Positions 54,246 to 62,915 of a stretch of DNA of 64,000 nt are shown piece after piece. Made by a program: the position numbers and the translations under genes. The notes below the pieces were generated by a model, which saw nothing but the letters and a program-made list of their open reading frames with translations, did no database searches and was not told where the DNA came from. Numbering within the stretch: the first letter of the stretch is position 1; each line of letters opens with the position of its first letter. The DNA lies in assembly GCF_900100925.1 (NCBI RefSeq), contig NZ_FNKO01000001.1:1736001-1800000 (forward strand). Reading direction: 5' to 3'. This DNA comes from Actinopolyspora saharensis (GTDB taxonomy: Bacteria; Actinomycetota; Actinomycetes; Mycobacteriales; Pseudonocardiaceae).

Positions 54246-54887
54246 TCATCCCTCCAAGAACTCGGCCATGGCGTCGAGCAGCAGGTCCGCGAGGTACTCC
54301 GCGAACGAGCAACGCACCAGAACGCGGTACTCGGGTTCCGCACCCACCTGCCACAGCACCGCGCCCGCGCGCCCGAGCAGGGTCTGCGCGCAGTCACCGA
54401 CCGAGAAGGCCCGCGGGTGCAGGTCCAGCGAGCACACCTTTTCCAGCACCTCGCGCGCGGCCGGGCCGGCGAGCCGCAGCGTCGTCCGGTTCGCGGACAC
54501 GTCCACCGAGGAACCCCGCGCCTCCTGCTGCGCGGCACGGACCGCACGCAGCACGCCCCGGGCCCGCTCCTCCTCGGCCACCAGCAGCCACTCGTCCGGC
54601 CCCAGCCACAGCAGGGCCCGCTCCTCGTCGCCGCTGACCTCGTTCGCCGCGGGCGGCGTCAGACCGAGCGTCTCGGCGATCGCCCCGGAAGCAACCTCGT
54701 CCGGAGGAACTCGGAGGTCGAGCTGAGTCAGGAACGGCTCCTCCCTGAGGCGGACTCCCCTCGGCCCGAGCGCAGTGGCTCGTTCGAACTCCGCGCTGCG
54801 GTGTTCCAGGGGGCTGTGCCGCGGTGCCGCCACTGCGGCGGTGTCCTCTTCGGCGAGATCGGTTTCAACCCTGTGCAGGACCGTCAC
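54246..54887 (-). CDS. soxG: sarcosine oxidase gamma subunit
   Basis: 213 aa from GTG 54887 (AAGGAG upstream). It is the structural gamma chain of heterotetrameric sarcosine oxidase and has a GcvT-like partial fold: RLREEPFLTQLDLRV, ALLWLGPDEWLLVAEEE and VDVSANRTTLRLAGPAAREVL, then VLWQVGAEPEYRVLVRCSFA. It is the last gene of soxBDAG and overlaps soxA by 23 bp. Alone it has no catalytic residues; it packs against the alpha chain. Homologues vary strongly in sequence, and the operon position is what makes the call firm. Confidence 0.92.
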   Translation of the reverse strand: MTVLHRVETDLAEEDTAAVAAPRHSPLEHRSAEFERATALGPRGVRLREEPFLTQLDLRVPPDEVASGAIAETLGLTPPAANEVSGDEERALLWLGPDEWLLVAEEERARGVLRAVRAAQQEARGSSVDVSANRTTLRLAGPAAREVLEKVCSLDLHPRAFSVGDCAQTLLGRAGAVLWQVGAEPEYRVLVRCSFAEYLADLLLDAMAEFLEG

Positions 54888-57768
54888 GTCGAACTCCTTC
54901 CGGATCGTAGAGAACTGGGGTGGTTACCTCCACCTCGATGTCGGAACCGTCCACCGGGGAGCGCAGCACTTCCCCGATCCGTTCCTGCCCCCCGCTGACC
55001 AGCCCTAGCGCGAAGGTGCGTCCGAGGGCGGCGCTGTGGTAGCTCGACGTGACGTGCCCCTGCATCGGCACCGGAGGACGCCGGGAAGCCCCGGGGTCGA
55101 CCAGATGAGCCCCCTCGGGGAGCAGGGTGTCGGTGTCCACCGGCAGCAGCCCCACCAGCTGCTTGCGGTCCTCGCGCAGCATCTCGGGGCGACTCAACGA
55201 GCGTTTCCCGATGAAGTCCTTGCGGCGGGACACCGCCCAGTCCATGCCCAGGTCCAGCGGGGTGACGGTACCGTCGGTGTCCTGCCCGACGATCACGAAC
55301 CCCTTCTCGGCGCGCAGCACGTGCATCGTCTCCGTGCCGTAGGGAGTGATGTCCAGATCGGCGCCCGCCGCCATCGCGGCGTCCCACAGCGCTCGTCCGT
55401 ACCATCCGGCCACGTTGATCTCGAAAGCCAGCTCGCCGGAGAAGGACACCCGGGCCACCCTGGCCGGTATCCCGTTGCCGAGCACCGTCTCCCGGAACCG
55501 CATGAAGCCGAAGGACTCGGCGGAGACGTCCAGATCGGGGGCGAGGCGCCCCACCACCGTCCTGGAATCGGGCCCCACCACGGCGACGGCCGCCCACTGC
55601 TCGGTCACCGAGGTGCAGTAGACGTCCAGCTCGGGCCACTCGGTCTGCAACCACTCCTCGAGCCAGTCCAGCACCTTCGCCGCGCCGCCGGTGGTGGTGC
55701 TCATCAGGTACCTGTCCTCGGCAAGTCGCATCGACACGCCGTCGTCGAGCACCATCCCGTCCGCCCCGCACATCATTCCGTAGCGGGCTCTGCCGACCGG
55801 GAGGTTGGCGAAACCGTTGGTGTAAACCCGGTCGAGGAAGGTCGGGGCGTCCGAACCGACCACCTCGATGCGCCCCAGCGTGCTCACGTCCTGAATGGCC
55901 ACCCCGGTGCGCGCCGCCGCGCACTCCCGCAGGACCGCGCTGTGCATGTCCTCGCCCGGACGCGGGTAGTAGCGCGGCCGTTTCCACTGGCCGACGTCCT
56001 CGAAAACTGCTCCGGCCTGTTCGTGCCGGGAGTGCATGGGGGTCGTGCGCACCGGGTCGTAGAGCGACCCGTTGGTTCGGCCCGCGAACAGTGCCAGCGG
56101 CACCGGCGTGTAGGGCGGGCGGAACGTCGTGGTGCCGACCTCACCCGGGGAGTCGGCCGCGAGGACGTCGGCCAGCACGCCGATCGCGTTCACCCCGGAG
56201 TTCTTGCCCTGCTCGACCCCCGTGGAAATGGTCGTGTACCGCTTGACGTGCTGGACCGAACGCATCCCCGTCTCGGTGGCGGCGTGGATGTCGGCCACGG
56301 TGGCGTCGCGTTGCAGATCGACGAAGTGGTCCGCGCAGGACTCCGGGGGACGCGATTCGTCCGGAACCGCCCAGACCGGACGGGGCCGGGAACCGGGGCG
56401 GTCCCCGTCCACCTGGGGGACGGGTGGCGGCGCGGTTCGGAAACCGGCCACGGTCGCGGCCTCGGCTCCCGCCGCGAACCCCTGTGCCAGGCAACCGGCC
56501 AGATCGTAGGTCCCGCGGGCCGCTCCCACGACCCGAGTCGAGCGCCCCCCGGTGTTCGACGGCACGAACCCGGCGACGACCGGATCCCACCGCACCGCTC
56601 CGCCGCTCTGGGCGAACAGTTGGACGGCCGGGTTCCAGCCACCGCACACGGCCAGCAGATCGCAGGAGACGTCCACGGGTGCACCGCTGAGCGCACCGTT
56701 GTCGTCCAGTCCGCGGATTCGCACCGCGGAGATCCGCGGGGATCCCTCCGTGGCGACCACGACAGCGCCGGGGTGAACCTGCGCCCCGGCCGCGCGGGCC
56801 TGCTCGACCAGTCGAGCTGGGGGATTCGGCCTGGTGTCGACGATCGCGGGAACCCGCGCTCCGGAGGAGAGCAGATCGAGCGCCGTGGTGTAGGCGCTGT
56901 CCGAGGTCGTGAACACCACCGCGTTCCGCCCCGGAAGCACGGCGTAGCGGTTGAGGTAGGAGCGCACCGCCGAGGCGAGCATGACCCCGGGGCGATCGTT
57001 GTCGGCGAACACGAGGGGGCGCTCGTGCGCCCCCGTGGCGAGCACCACCTGGCCCGCCCTGACGTGCCAGAGCCGTTGCCTGGTGGCCGCCTCCGGGGCC
57101 GTGGGCAGGTGGTCGGTCCTGCGCTCGGCCACGAGCAGGTAGTTGTGGTCGTAGCAGCCGAGCACGGCCGAGCGGGGCAGCACCCGCACGTTCTCGTTCT
57201 CGGCCAGCTCCCTGGCGGAGCGCCCCACCCATTCGGTGGCCGGATGCCCCGCGATGTGCGACTGCCCGTCCAGCAGCATGCCGCCCAGTTCACGATGCTG
57301 GTCGACCAGGATCACTCGCGCGCCGCTGCGGGCGGCGGCCAGACTCGCGGCCATGCCCGCCGGTCCGGCCCCGACCACGACCACGTCGGAGTGCACGAAC
57401 TTCTTGTCGTAGCGGGCGGTGTCCCGGTCCCCGCTCAACCAGCCGACACCCGACAGGGTGCGGACTTCCAGCCCCTCGTACAGCTCGATCTCGGTGGCGG
57501 CGAGCATCGGTTCCGGACAACCGTCCAACCGCTGCACCAGGGCGTTCGGCTCGGTGCAGTCGGCCGTGAGCACCCCGCGGGCTCGGCCGCGGTGCACGGA
57601 GGAGCCCACTTCGATCGTTCCGCTGGCCAGCAGCGCCGAGGCCAGGGTGTCCCCGGGACGTCCCTGAACCGTGGTCCCGTCCACGGTGCAGTTGATCAGC
57701 CGGGTGCGGTCGATCCGTCCGGAGCGGACGGAAGCGTTGAGCCGGTTGGGATTGGACGAACTCATCAT
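54865..57768 (-). CDS. soxA: sarcosine oxidase alpha subunit
   Basis: 967 aa from ATG 57768 (a second ATG follows at once). The N-terminal ferredoxin-like part is LINCTVDGTTVQGRPGDTLA, then an NAD-binding domain with VVVVGAGPAGMAASLAAARSG (about 128-148, split here by its loop). The C-terminal half (about 580-960) is a GcvT-type tetrahydrofolate domain, LDRVYTNGFANLPVGRARYG...SFSGELAFEINVAG. It transfers the sarcosine methyl group, as formaldehyde equivalent, to tetrahydrofolate, giving 5,10-methylene-THF. It is 4 bp from soxD and overlaps soxG. Confidence 0.96.
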   Translation of the reverse strand: MMSSSNPNRLNASVRSGRIDRTRLINCTVDGTTVQGRPGDTLASALLASGTIEVGSSVHRGRARGVLTADCTEPNALVQRLDGCPEPMLAATEIELYEGLEVRTLSGVGWLSGDRDTARYDKKFVHSDVVVVGAGPAGMAASLAAARSGARVILVDQHRELGGMLLDGQSHIAGHPATEWVGRSARELAENENVRVLPRSAVLGCYDHNYLLVAERRTDHLPTAPEAATRQRLWHVRAGQVVLATGAHERPLVFADNDRPGVMLASAVRSYLNRYAVLPGRNAVVFTTSDSAYTTALDLLSSGARVPAIVDTRPNPPARLVEQARAAGAQVHPGAVVVATEGSPRISAVRIRGLDDNGALSGAPVDVSCDLLAVCGGWNPAVQLFAQSGGAVRWDPVVAGFVPSNTGGRSTRVVGAARGTYDLAGCLAQGFAAGAEAATVAGFRTAPPPVPQVDGDRPGSRPRPVWAVPDESRPPESCADHFVDLQRDATVADIHAATETGMRSVQHVKRYTTISTGVEQGKNSGVNAIGVLADVLAADSPGEVGTTTFRPPYTPVPLALFAGRTNGSLYDPVRTTPMHSRHEQAGAVFEDVGQWKRPRYYPRPGEDMHSAVLRECAAARTGVAIQDVSTLGRIEVVGSDAPTFLDRVYTNGFANLPVGRARYGMMCGADGMVLDDGVSMRLAEDRYLMSTTTGGAAKVLDWLEEWLQTEWPELDVYCTSVTEQWAAVAVVGPDSRTVVGRLAPDLDVSAESFGFMRFRETVLGNGIPARVARVSFSGELAFEINVAGWYGRALWDAAMAAGADLDITPYGTETMHVLRAEKGFVIVGQDTDGTVTPLDLGMDWAVSRRKDFIGKRSLSRPEMLREDRKQLVGLLPVDTDTLLPEGAHLVDPGASRRPPVPMQGHVTSSYHSAALGRTFALGLVSGGQERIGEVLRSPVDGSDIEVEVTTPVLYDPEGVRRDGPAQG

Positions 57769-57772
57769 GGCG

Positions 57773-58042
57773 CTACCGACTTTCCCGACGCCGGGGGATG
57801 TCCGGCGTCATCTCGTTGGTCGCGGTGTCACGGACGACGGAGAACCACCGGCGGCAGCCGGCGGTGTGCACCCACCGCTCGGTGAGTGCCCCCATCGGGT
57901 TCGCTCGCACGAACAGGAACTTCCCCCACTCGGCGTCGTCGAGCTCGTGGGGATCGGCCGGGTGGGCCACATCGGCCTGCCCTCCGTAGCGGAACTCGAC
58001 CTCGTCGCGGTCGCCACACCACGGACATCGGATGAGCAGCAT
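57773..58042 (-). CDS. soxD: sarcosine oxidase delta subunit
   Basis: 89 aa. It is the small zinc-binding delta chain. The ligands fall exactly where expected for the family: Cys6 and Cys9 (RCPWCGDR), His59 and Cys63 (WVHTAGCRRWF). It helps assemble the heterotetramer. It lies 15 bp after soxB and 4 bp before soxA. The short length makes it easy to miss, but composition and position are clear. Confidence 0.95.
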   Translation of the reverse strand: MLLIRCPWCGDRDEVEFRYGGQADVAHPADPHELDDAEWGKFLFVRANPMGALTERWVHTAGCRRWFSVVRDTATNEMTPDIPRRRESR

Positions 58043-58057
58043 TGATCTCCCCCTTCC

Positions 58058-59281
58058 TCAGTGGGCCACGGCCGCAGCACCGTGTTCGTCGATGAGCGCC
58101 CCGCTCGTGAACCGTTCCATCCCGTAGGGCTCGTTGAGCGGGTGCGGAGCTCCGGTGGCGATGGTGTGGGCGAACACCCACCCCGCCCCCGGCGTGGCCT
58201 TGAAACCACCGGTTCCCCAACCGCAGTTGACGAAGAGGTCCTCGTAGGGAGTGGGGCCGATGATCGGCGATGCGTCGGGGGTGACGTCCACCGTTCCCGC
58301 CCAGGTGCGCAGCAGGTGGGCCCGCGCGAAGACCGGGAACAGTTCCACGGCCGCGGCCAGCTGGTTCTCGATCACGTGCACCGAGCCGCGCTGCGCGTAC
58401 CCGTTGTGGGTGTCTATCCCCGCTCCGAGAACCAGCTCCCCCTTGTGGGCCTGACTGGTGTAGACGTGGACGTGGTTGGACATGACCACGCACGGGTGCA
58501 CCGGTTCCAGGATCTCGGTGGCCATCGCCTGCAGCGGGTGGCTCTGCAGCGGCAGGGAGATCCCCAGGGTGTCCGTGAGGAGGCTCGTCCTCCCGGCCGC
58601 GGCCAACCCGACCCGTCCCGCGCCGATCGTCCCCCTGCTCGTGTGCACCCCGGTCACCCGATCGCCTGCCGTGACGAACCCGGTGACCTCACAGTTCTGG
58701 ATGAGGTCCACGCCCATCTCGTCGCACTTGCGCGCCAGCGCCCACGCGACGAGGTCGTGCTTGGCCACCCCGGCTCTGCGCTGGTAGGTGGCCCCGAGCA
58801 CCGGGTAGCGCAACCGCGGTGAGGTGTCCAGGATCGGGCACACCTCGGCTGTTTCGTCCGGGGTGAGCCATTCGGCGTCCACCCCGTTGAGCTCGTTGGC
58901 GAAGGCTCGTCTGCGCGCGTCCCGCGCCTCCTGCTCGGTGTGGGCGAGATTGAGCACGCCGCACTGGCTGAACTGGAACTCGTGGTCCAGCTCCTCCGGA
59001 AGTCCCTCCCAGAGCCGCAGGGCGTGATCGTAGAGCGCCGCGCTGGCGTCGAGGAGGTAGTTCGAGCGGATGATCGTGGTGTTGCGTGCCATGTTGCCAC
59101 CGGCGAGCCATCCGCGCTCGAGGACGGCTACGTCCGTCACACCGTGGTTGCGCGCCAGGTAGTAGGCGGTGGCGAGTCCGTGCCCACCCGCGCCGACGAT
59201 CACCACGTCGTAGTTGCTCTTCGGCTCCGGATTGCGCCACAGCCGGTCCGGAGCGGGAGAAGTGTGTCCGTCAACGACCAA
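58058..59281 (-). CDS. soxB: sarcosine oxidase beta subunit
   Basis: 407 aa from TTG 59281, chosen because AAGGAGCCCCG precedes it; the frame open to an ATG at 59383 lacks such a site. The length matches the usual beta chain. It oxidises sarcosine to glycine at a non-covalent FAD and passes electrons to a covalent FMN. The FAD loop [18 protein letters not shown] is near residue 26-43. The FMN-linking His is His175 in [11 protein letters not shown]. Further on are [10 protein letters not shown] and [18 protein letters not shown] [19 protein letters not shown]. First gene of the operon and divergent from a GntR regulator. Confidence 0.96.
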   Translation of the reverse strand: MVVDGHTSPAPDRLWRNPEPKSNYDVVIVGAGGHGLATAYYLARNHGVTDVAVLERGWLAGGNMARNTTIIRSNYLLDASAALYDHALRLWEGLPEELDHEFQFSQCGVLNLAHTEQEARDARRRAFANELNGVDAEWLTPDETAEVCPILDTSPRLRYPVLGATYQRRAGVAKHDLVAWALARKCDEMGVDLIQNCEVTGFVTAGDRVTGVHTSRGTIGAGRVGLAAAGRTSLLTDTLGISLPLQSHPLQAMATEILEPVHPCVVMSNHVHVYTSQAHKGELVLGAGIDTHNGYAQRGSVHVIENQLAAAVELFPVFARAHLLRTWAGTVDVTPDASPIIGPTPYEDLFVNCGWGTGGFKATPGAGWVFAHTIATGAPHPLNEPYGMERFTSGALIDEHGAAAVAH

Positions 59282-59427
59282 CGGGGCTCCTTGCTGGGAG
59301 TGCGTTCGGGTTGCTCGCAGTAGTGCTCGTGATTTACCGGTTCCCACTCCGGAGTGAGTTGCGCTCCACTTTCGAGTGGCCACAGCACACGAAGGGTTAT
59401 ATACAACTAACCAACAACTGAAATGTC

Positions 59428-59444
59428 AGTCTGTACGGTAGACT
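59428..59444 (+). promoter_or_regulatory. leaderless GntR promoter with overlapping palindrome
   Basis: AGTCT-GTACGGT-AGACT is a perfect 5-bp palindrome. Its right arm is part of the -10 TAGACT (59439-59444), which ends 7 nt before the GTG at 59452. This gives a leaderless mRNA and a natural autoregulatory operator that could also serve the divergent soxB promoter. Confidence 0.6.
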
Positions 59445-59451
59445 ACGAGCC

Positions 59452-60120
59452 GTGTCGGAAGCGGTCAATTCCCCATCGGGTGATGGCTCAACCCGGAACC
59501 TCTCGCAGGCGGAGCGGGCCTACCTGACCCTGCGGGAGGAGATCCTCTCGTTACGACTGGAACCCGGTTCACCGGTTCAGGAGGAAGCCCTCACCCGTGA
59601 GCTCGACCTCGGGCGCACCCCCTTCCGAGAGGCCGTGAAGCGACTCGCGGCCGAGGCCCTCGTCGCGATCTACCCCCGCCGGGGGACGTTCGTCACCGAG
59701 GTCAACATCACCGACCACGCGCTGATCGCCGATGTGCGCCGACGCCTCGAGGGGCACGCGGCCCGCAGGGCGGCCGAGCGAGCCACCGAAGCGGAACGCG
59801 CGGAACTCGAGGAGCTGGCGGAAGCGGTCGAGCACCTCCCCGAGGAGCGGGACGCGGTGATGGGCGTGGACGCCCGCATCCACCGCACGCTGTACCGCTG
59901 CACCCACAACGGATACCTCGAGAACACCCTCGGGCAGTACTACAACCTCGCGTTGCGCATCTGGGGCCTCTTCTTCGATCGACTGCCCGACGTGACGGGA
60001 CACGTCACCGAGCACGCAGAGTTGCTGAAAGCGGTGGTCTCCGGCGACGGGGAACGCGCGGACCGCATCGCCGTGGAGCACGTCGACCACTTCGAGAACG
60101 CCATTCGCCGGGCGATCTGA
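59452..60120 (+). CDS. GntR/FCD-family transcriptional regulator
   Basis: 222 aa from GTG 59452. The winged helix is at about 17-80: AYLTLREEILSLRLEPGSPV, then LTRELDLGRTPFREAVKRLA and LVAIYPRRGTFV. The FCD ligand domain follows, with the metal-binding Asp and His pattern in GVDARIHRTLYRCTHNGYL and HVTEHAELLKAVVSGD. It lies between divergent soxBDAG and the downstream dimethylglycine oxidase gene, so it is the best candidate for the local regulator of methylated-glycine catabolism. The ligand could be sarcosine, dimethylglycine or betaine. Confidence 0.92.
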   Translation: MSEAVNSPSGDGSTRNLSQAERAYLTLREEILSLRLEPGSPVQEEALTRELDLGRTPFREAVKRLAAEALVAIYPRRGTFVTEVNITDHALIADVRRRLEGHAARRAAERATEAERAELEELAEAVEHLPEERDAVMGVDARIHRTLYRCTHNGYLENTLGQYYNLALRIWGLFFDRLPDVTGHVTEHAELLKAVVSGDGERADRIAVEHVDHFENAIRRAI

Positions 60121-60146
60121 AGCTCCGCCCCGCACGCTCCCCGAAA

Positions 60147-60164
60147 CCCGAAGAAATGTTCGGG
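60147..60164 (+). terminator. short hairpin after the GntR gene
   Basis: CCCGAA-GAAATG-TTCGGG, a perfect 6-bp stem 26 bp after the stop. Weak terminator candidate. Confidence 0.35.
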
Positions 60165-60223
60165 AACTCCCTGTTCAAGCGCATGATGCCGCCTCTCCGA
60201 AACAGTTGTCTTTCGCCCGAATA

Positions 60224-60237
60224 TGTGTCTTGACACA
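60224..60237 (+). promoter_or_regulatory. palindrome over a -35 element upstream of the dimethylglycine oxidase gene
   Basis: TGTGTC-TT-GACACA is a perfect 6-bp palindrome that contains a consensus -35 TTGACA (60230-60235). The matching -10 is poor. A regulator bound here would block polymerase; which one is unknown, as it differs from the GntR palindrome. Confidence 0.5.
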
Positions 60238-60323
60238 CCTATAGCATCGGGCGCACTGTTGCGAGTGACGCAGATAGTTGTTCTAAACGCAACACCGGTT
60301 CCCGACTTCGACAGGGGGCGGCT

Positions 60324-62816
60324 ATGGCTTCGGCGCTCGGTTCGCGTGCACGCACTGTGATAATCGGTGCCGGAATCGTCGGATGCAGTACCGCGTATCA
60401 CCTCGCCCAGCGCGGGATGACGGACGTGCTCGTGATCGAGCAGGGCCCGCTCTTCGCCACCGGAGGATCCAGTTCACACGCCCCCGGGCTGGTCTTCCAG
60501 ACGAGCGGTTCGCAGACGATGACCCAGCTCGCCAACTACACGGTCGAGCTGTTCAACTCGTTGAGCGTCGACGGTCGGCCCTGCTTCCACCAGGTGGGCG
60601 GTATCGAGGTGGCCACCACCAGGGCCAGGTGGGACGACCTGCACCGCAAACTCGGGCTGGCCACGGCTTGGGGGGTGCGCGGAACGCTGCTCACCCCCGC
60701 CGAGGTGCGGGAAAAGATCCCGCAGGTGGACCCGGACCACATCTACGGCGGGTTGTACGTCCCCACCGACGGGATCGCCAAGCCCGTGCGCGCGGCCGAG
60801 GCGATGTCGCGCGAGGCCGAGCGGCTCGGTGTCCGCTTCGCCGCGCACACCGAAGTCACCGGGTTCGACGTCTCGGACGGCAAGGTGCACGCCGTGCACA
60901 CCTCGGCGGGCACCGTGGAGACCGACACCGTGCTGTGCTGCGCGGGCATCTGGGGACCTCGGGTGGGGGAAATGGCCGGGGTGTCCGTCCCCGTGCAACC
61001 GGTGGCGCACCAGTACGCCGTCACCGAGCCCGTTCCCGGGCTCACGGCCGGTTCCGAGGAGGTCGAGCAGCCGATCCTGCGCCAGCAGGACAGCTCGATG
61101 TACTTCCGCCAGATCCACGACCGCTACGGGGTCGGGTCCTACCGGCACCGCGTCATCCCGGTGTCCACGGAGGAGATCAGCCCGACAGCCGCCCCCGGTG
61201 AGGGGGCCGAAGCCCCGCCGGAGGGAGGCGGTTGGAAGGGGATGTCCTCGGTGCACCCCTTCACCCCGGAGGACTTCGCCGAACCTTTCGAGCGCGGCCG
61301 TGAGCTCGTCCCCGACCTGCGTCGAACCCAGGTCTCCGAAGGGATGAACGGCGTCTTCCTGTTCACTTCGGACGGAGGGCCGGTGCTCGGGCCGACCCGC
61401 GAGGTGGACAACTTCTGGCTCGCCGAAGCGGTGTGGATCACGCACTCGGCCGGAGTGGGCAAGGCCGTGGCCGAGTGGATGACCGATGGTGTCCCCGGCA
61501 CCGACCTGCGTTCCGCCGACGTGCGGCGTTTCGAGAACTTCGCCCACAGCAACAGCTACGTGGCCGAGCGCAGCGCGCAGACCTTCCGCGAGGTCTACGA
61601 CATCATCCACCCCCAGCAGCCTCCGGAGCACCCGCGCCCGCTGCGGACCAGCCCGTTCTACCCGAGGCAGCAGGAGCTCAGCGCCGTGTTCCTCGAGGCC
61701 AGCGGGTGGGAACGCCCGCACTGGTTCGAGTCGAACGCACCGCTGACCACCGAGCGCGAAATAGTCGCACCCGGCGAGTGGGCGAGCCGGTACTGGTCCC
61801 CGATCATCGGAGCCGAGCACCAGATCACCCGCGAACGGGTCGCCATGTACGACATGACCTCACTGTGCCGCGCGGAGGTCAGCGGTCGCGGTGCGCTGGA
61901 CCTGCTGCAGCGGGTGACCACCAACCAGCTGGATCGGGCCCCCGGCTACGTCACCTACACGCTGATGCTGGACGACACCGGAGGGGTTCGTTCCGACGTG
62001 ACCGTGGCCCGCCTGTCCGAGGACACCTTCCAGGTCGGCTGCAACGGTCAGCGCGACATCGCGTGGATGCGCGAGCACGCGGACGAGTCGACCACGGTGC
62101 GGGACACGACCGGTGGAACCTGCTGCATCGGTCTGTGGGGGCCCTACGCCCGGGCCGTGCTGCAGTCGTTGACCGACGAGGACGTCTCCCACGAGGGGTT
62201 CCGCTTCTTCCGAGCCAAAAGGCTGTTCGTGCGCGAGGTCCCGGTCACCGCGCTGCGCCTGTCCTACGTCGGTGAACTGGGCTGGGAGCTCTACACTTCG
62301 GCGGATTTCGGTCTCCGGCTGTGGGACCTGCTTTCCGCCGCGGGCGCCGAGTACGGCGTCATAGCCGGAGGCAGAGGTGCTTTCAGCAACCTCCGGCTGG
62401 AGAAAGGATATCGGGCCTGGGGCGGCGACATGTGGAGCGAGCACACTCCCGACGAGGCCGGACTCGCCTTCGCGGTCAAACCGGACAAGGGCGAGTTCAT
62501 CGGTCGTGACGCTCTGCTTCGCCGTCGCGAGAACCCGATTCGACGCAAGTTGTGCTGTCTGTCGATCGACGACGGCACTGTGGTCATGGGGTCCGAGCCG
62601 GTCTTTTCCGATCGAACCGCCCGGCAGGCCTGCGGCTTCACCACGAGCACGGGCTACGGCCACAGCATCGGGCTCAGCCTGGCCTACGCCTGGCTGCCCT
62701 CGGAGTTGTCCGAGGCGGGAACTCCGGTGGAGGTTTCCTACTTCGGACGACGCCACCCCGCGACGGTGATGTCCGATCCGGTCTTCGACCCCGAGATGAA
62801 ACGGATGCGCTGCTAA
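60324..62816 (+). CDS. dmg: dimethylglycine oxidase
   Basis: 830 aa, the same length as Arthrobacter globiformis dimethylglycine oxidase. It oxidises N,N-dimethylglycine to sarcosine and gives the methyl group to tetrahydrofolate. The FAD domain starts TVIIGAGIVGCSTAYHLAQR; His52 in SSSHAPGLVFQT aligns with the covalent-FAD His48 of that enzyme as I recall it. The C-terminal half is a GcvT-type folate domain (YDMTSLCRAEVSGRGALDLL, GGTCCIGLWGPYAR, LRLEKGYRAWGGDM). AGGGGG precedes the ATG. It leads the forward operon and feeds sarcosine to SoxBDAG on the opposite strand. Confidence 0.93.
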   Translation: MASALGSRARTVIIGAGIVGCSTAYHLAQRGMTDVLVIEQGPLFATGGSSSHAPGLVFQTSGSQTMTQLANYTVELFNSLSVDGRPCFHQVGGIEVATTRARWDDLHRKLGLATAWGVRGTLLTPAEVREKIPQVDPDHIYGGLYVPTDGIAKPVRAAEAMSREAERLGVRFAAHTEVTGFDVSDGKVHAVHTSAGTVETDTVLCCAGIWGPRVGEMAGVSVPVQPVAHQYAVTEPVPGLTAGSEEVEQPILRQQDSSMYFRQIHDRYGVGSYRHRVIPVSTEEISPTAAPGEGAEAPPEGGGWKGMSSVHPFTPEDFAEPFERGRELVPDLRRTQVSEGMNGVFLFTSDGGPVLGPTREVDNFWLAEAVWITHSAGVGKAVAEWMTDGVPGTDLRSADVRRFENFAHSNSYVAERSAQTFREVYDIIHPQQPPEHPRPLRTSPFYPRQQELSAVFLEASGWERPHWFESNAPLTTEREIVAPGEWASRYWSPIIGAEHQITRERVAMYDMTSLCRAEVSGRGALDLLQRVTTNQLDRAPGYVTYTLMLDDTGGVRSDVTVARLSEDTFQVGCNGQRDIAWMREHADESTTVRDTTGGTCCIGLWGPYARAVLQSLTDEDVSHEGFRFFRAKRLFVREVPVTALRLSYVGELGWELYTSADFGLRLWDLLSAAGAEYGVIAGGRGAFSNLRLEKGYRAWGGDMWSEHTPDEAGLAFAVKPDKGEFIGRDALLRRRENPIRRKLCCLSIDDGTVVMGSEPVFSDRTARQACGFTTSTGYGHSIGLSLAYAWLPSELSEAGTPVEVSYFGRRHPATVMSDPVFDPEMKRMRC

Positions 62817-62848
62817 AAGCGCATCGAAACCGATCCCCCGATCGTCGT

Positions 62849-62876
62849 CCCCACCGTCCTCCGCGAAGCGGTGGGG
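62849..62876 (+). terminator. hairpin between the dimethylglycine oxidase gene and the GcvT-like gene
   Basis: CCCCACCG / CGGTGGGG with a 12-nt loop, 33 bp after the stop. No T tract, so partial attenuation is as likely as termination. Confidence 0.5.
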
Positions 62877-62915
62877 GTGATCCGTTCAATCCGAAGATCC
62901 CTTGAGGAGTCCCCC

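Noticed and set aside
55036..57885. 949-codon plus-strand frame
   Set aside because: Antisense shadow of soxA, rich in His, Arg and Gly without any domain.
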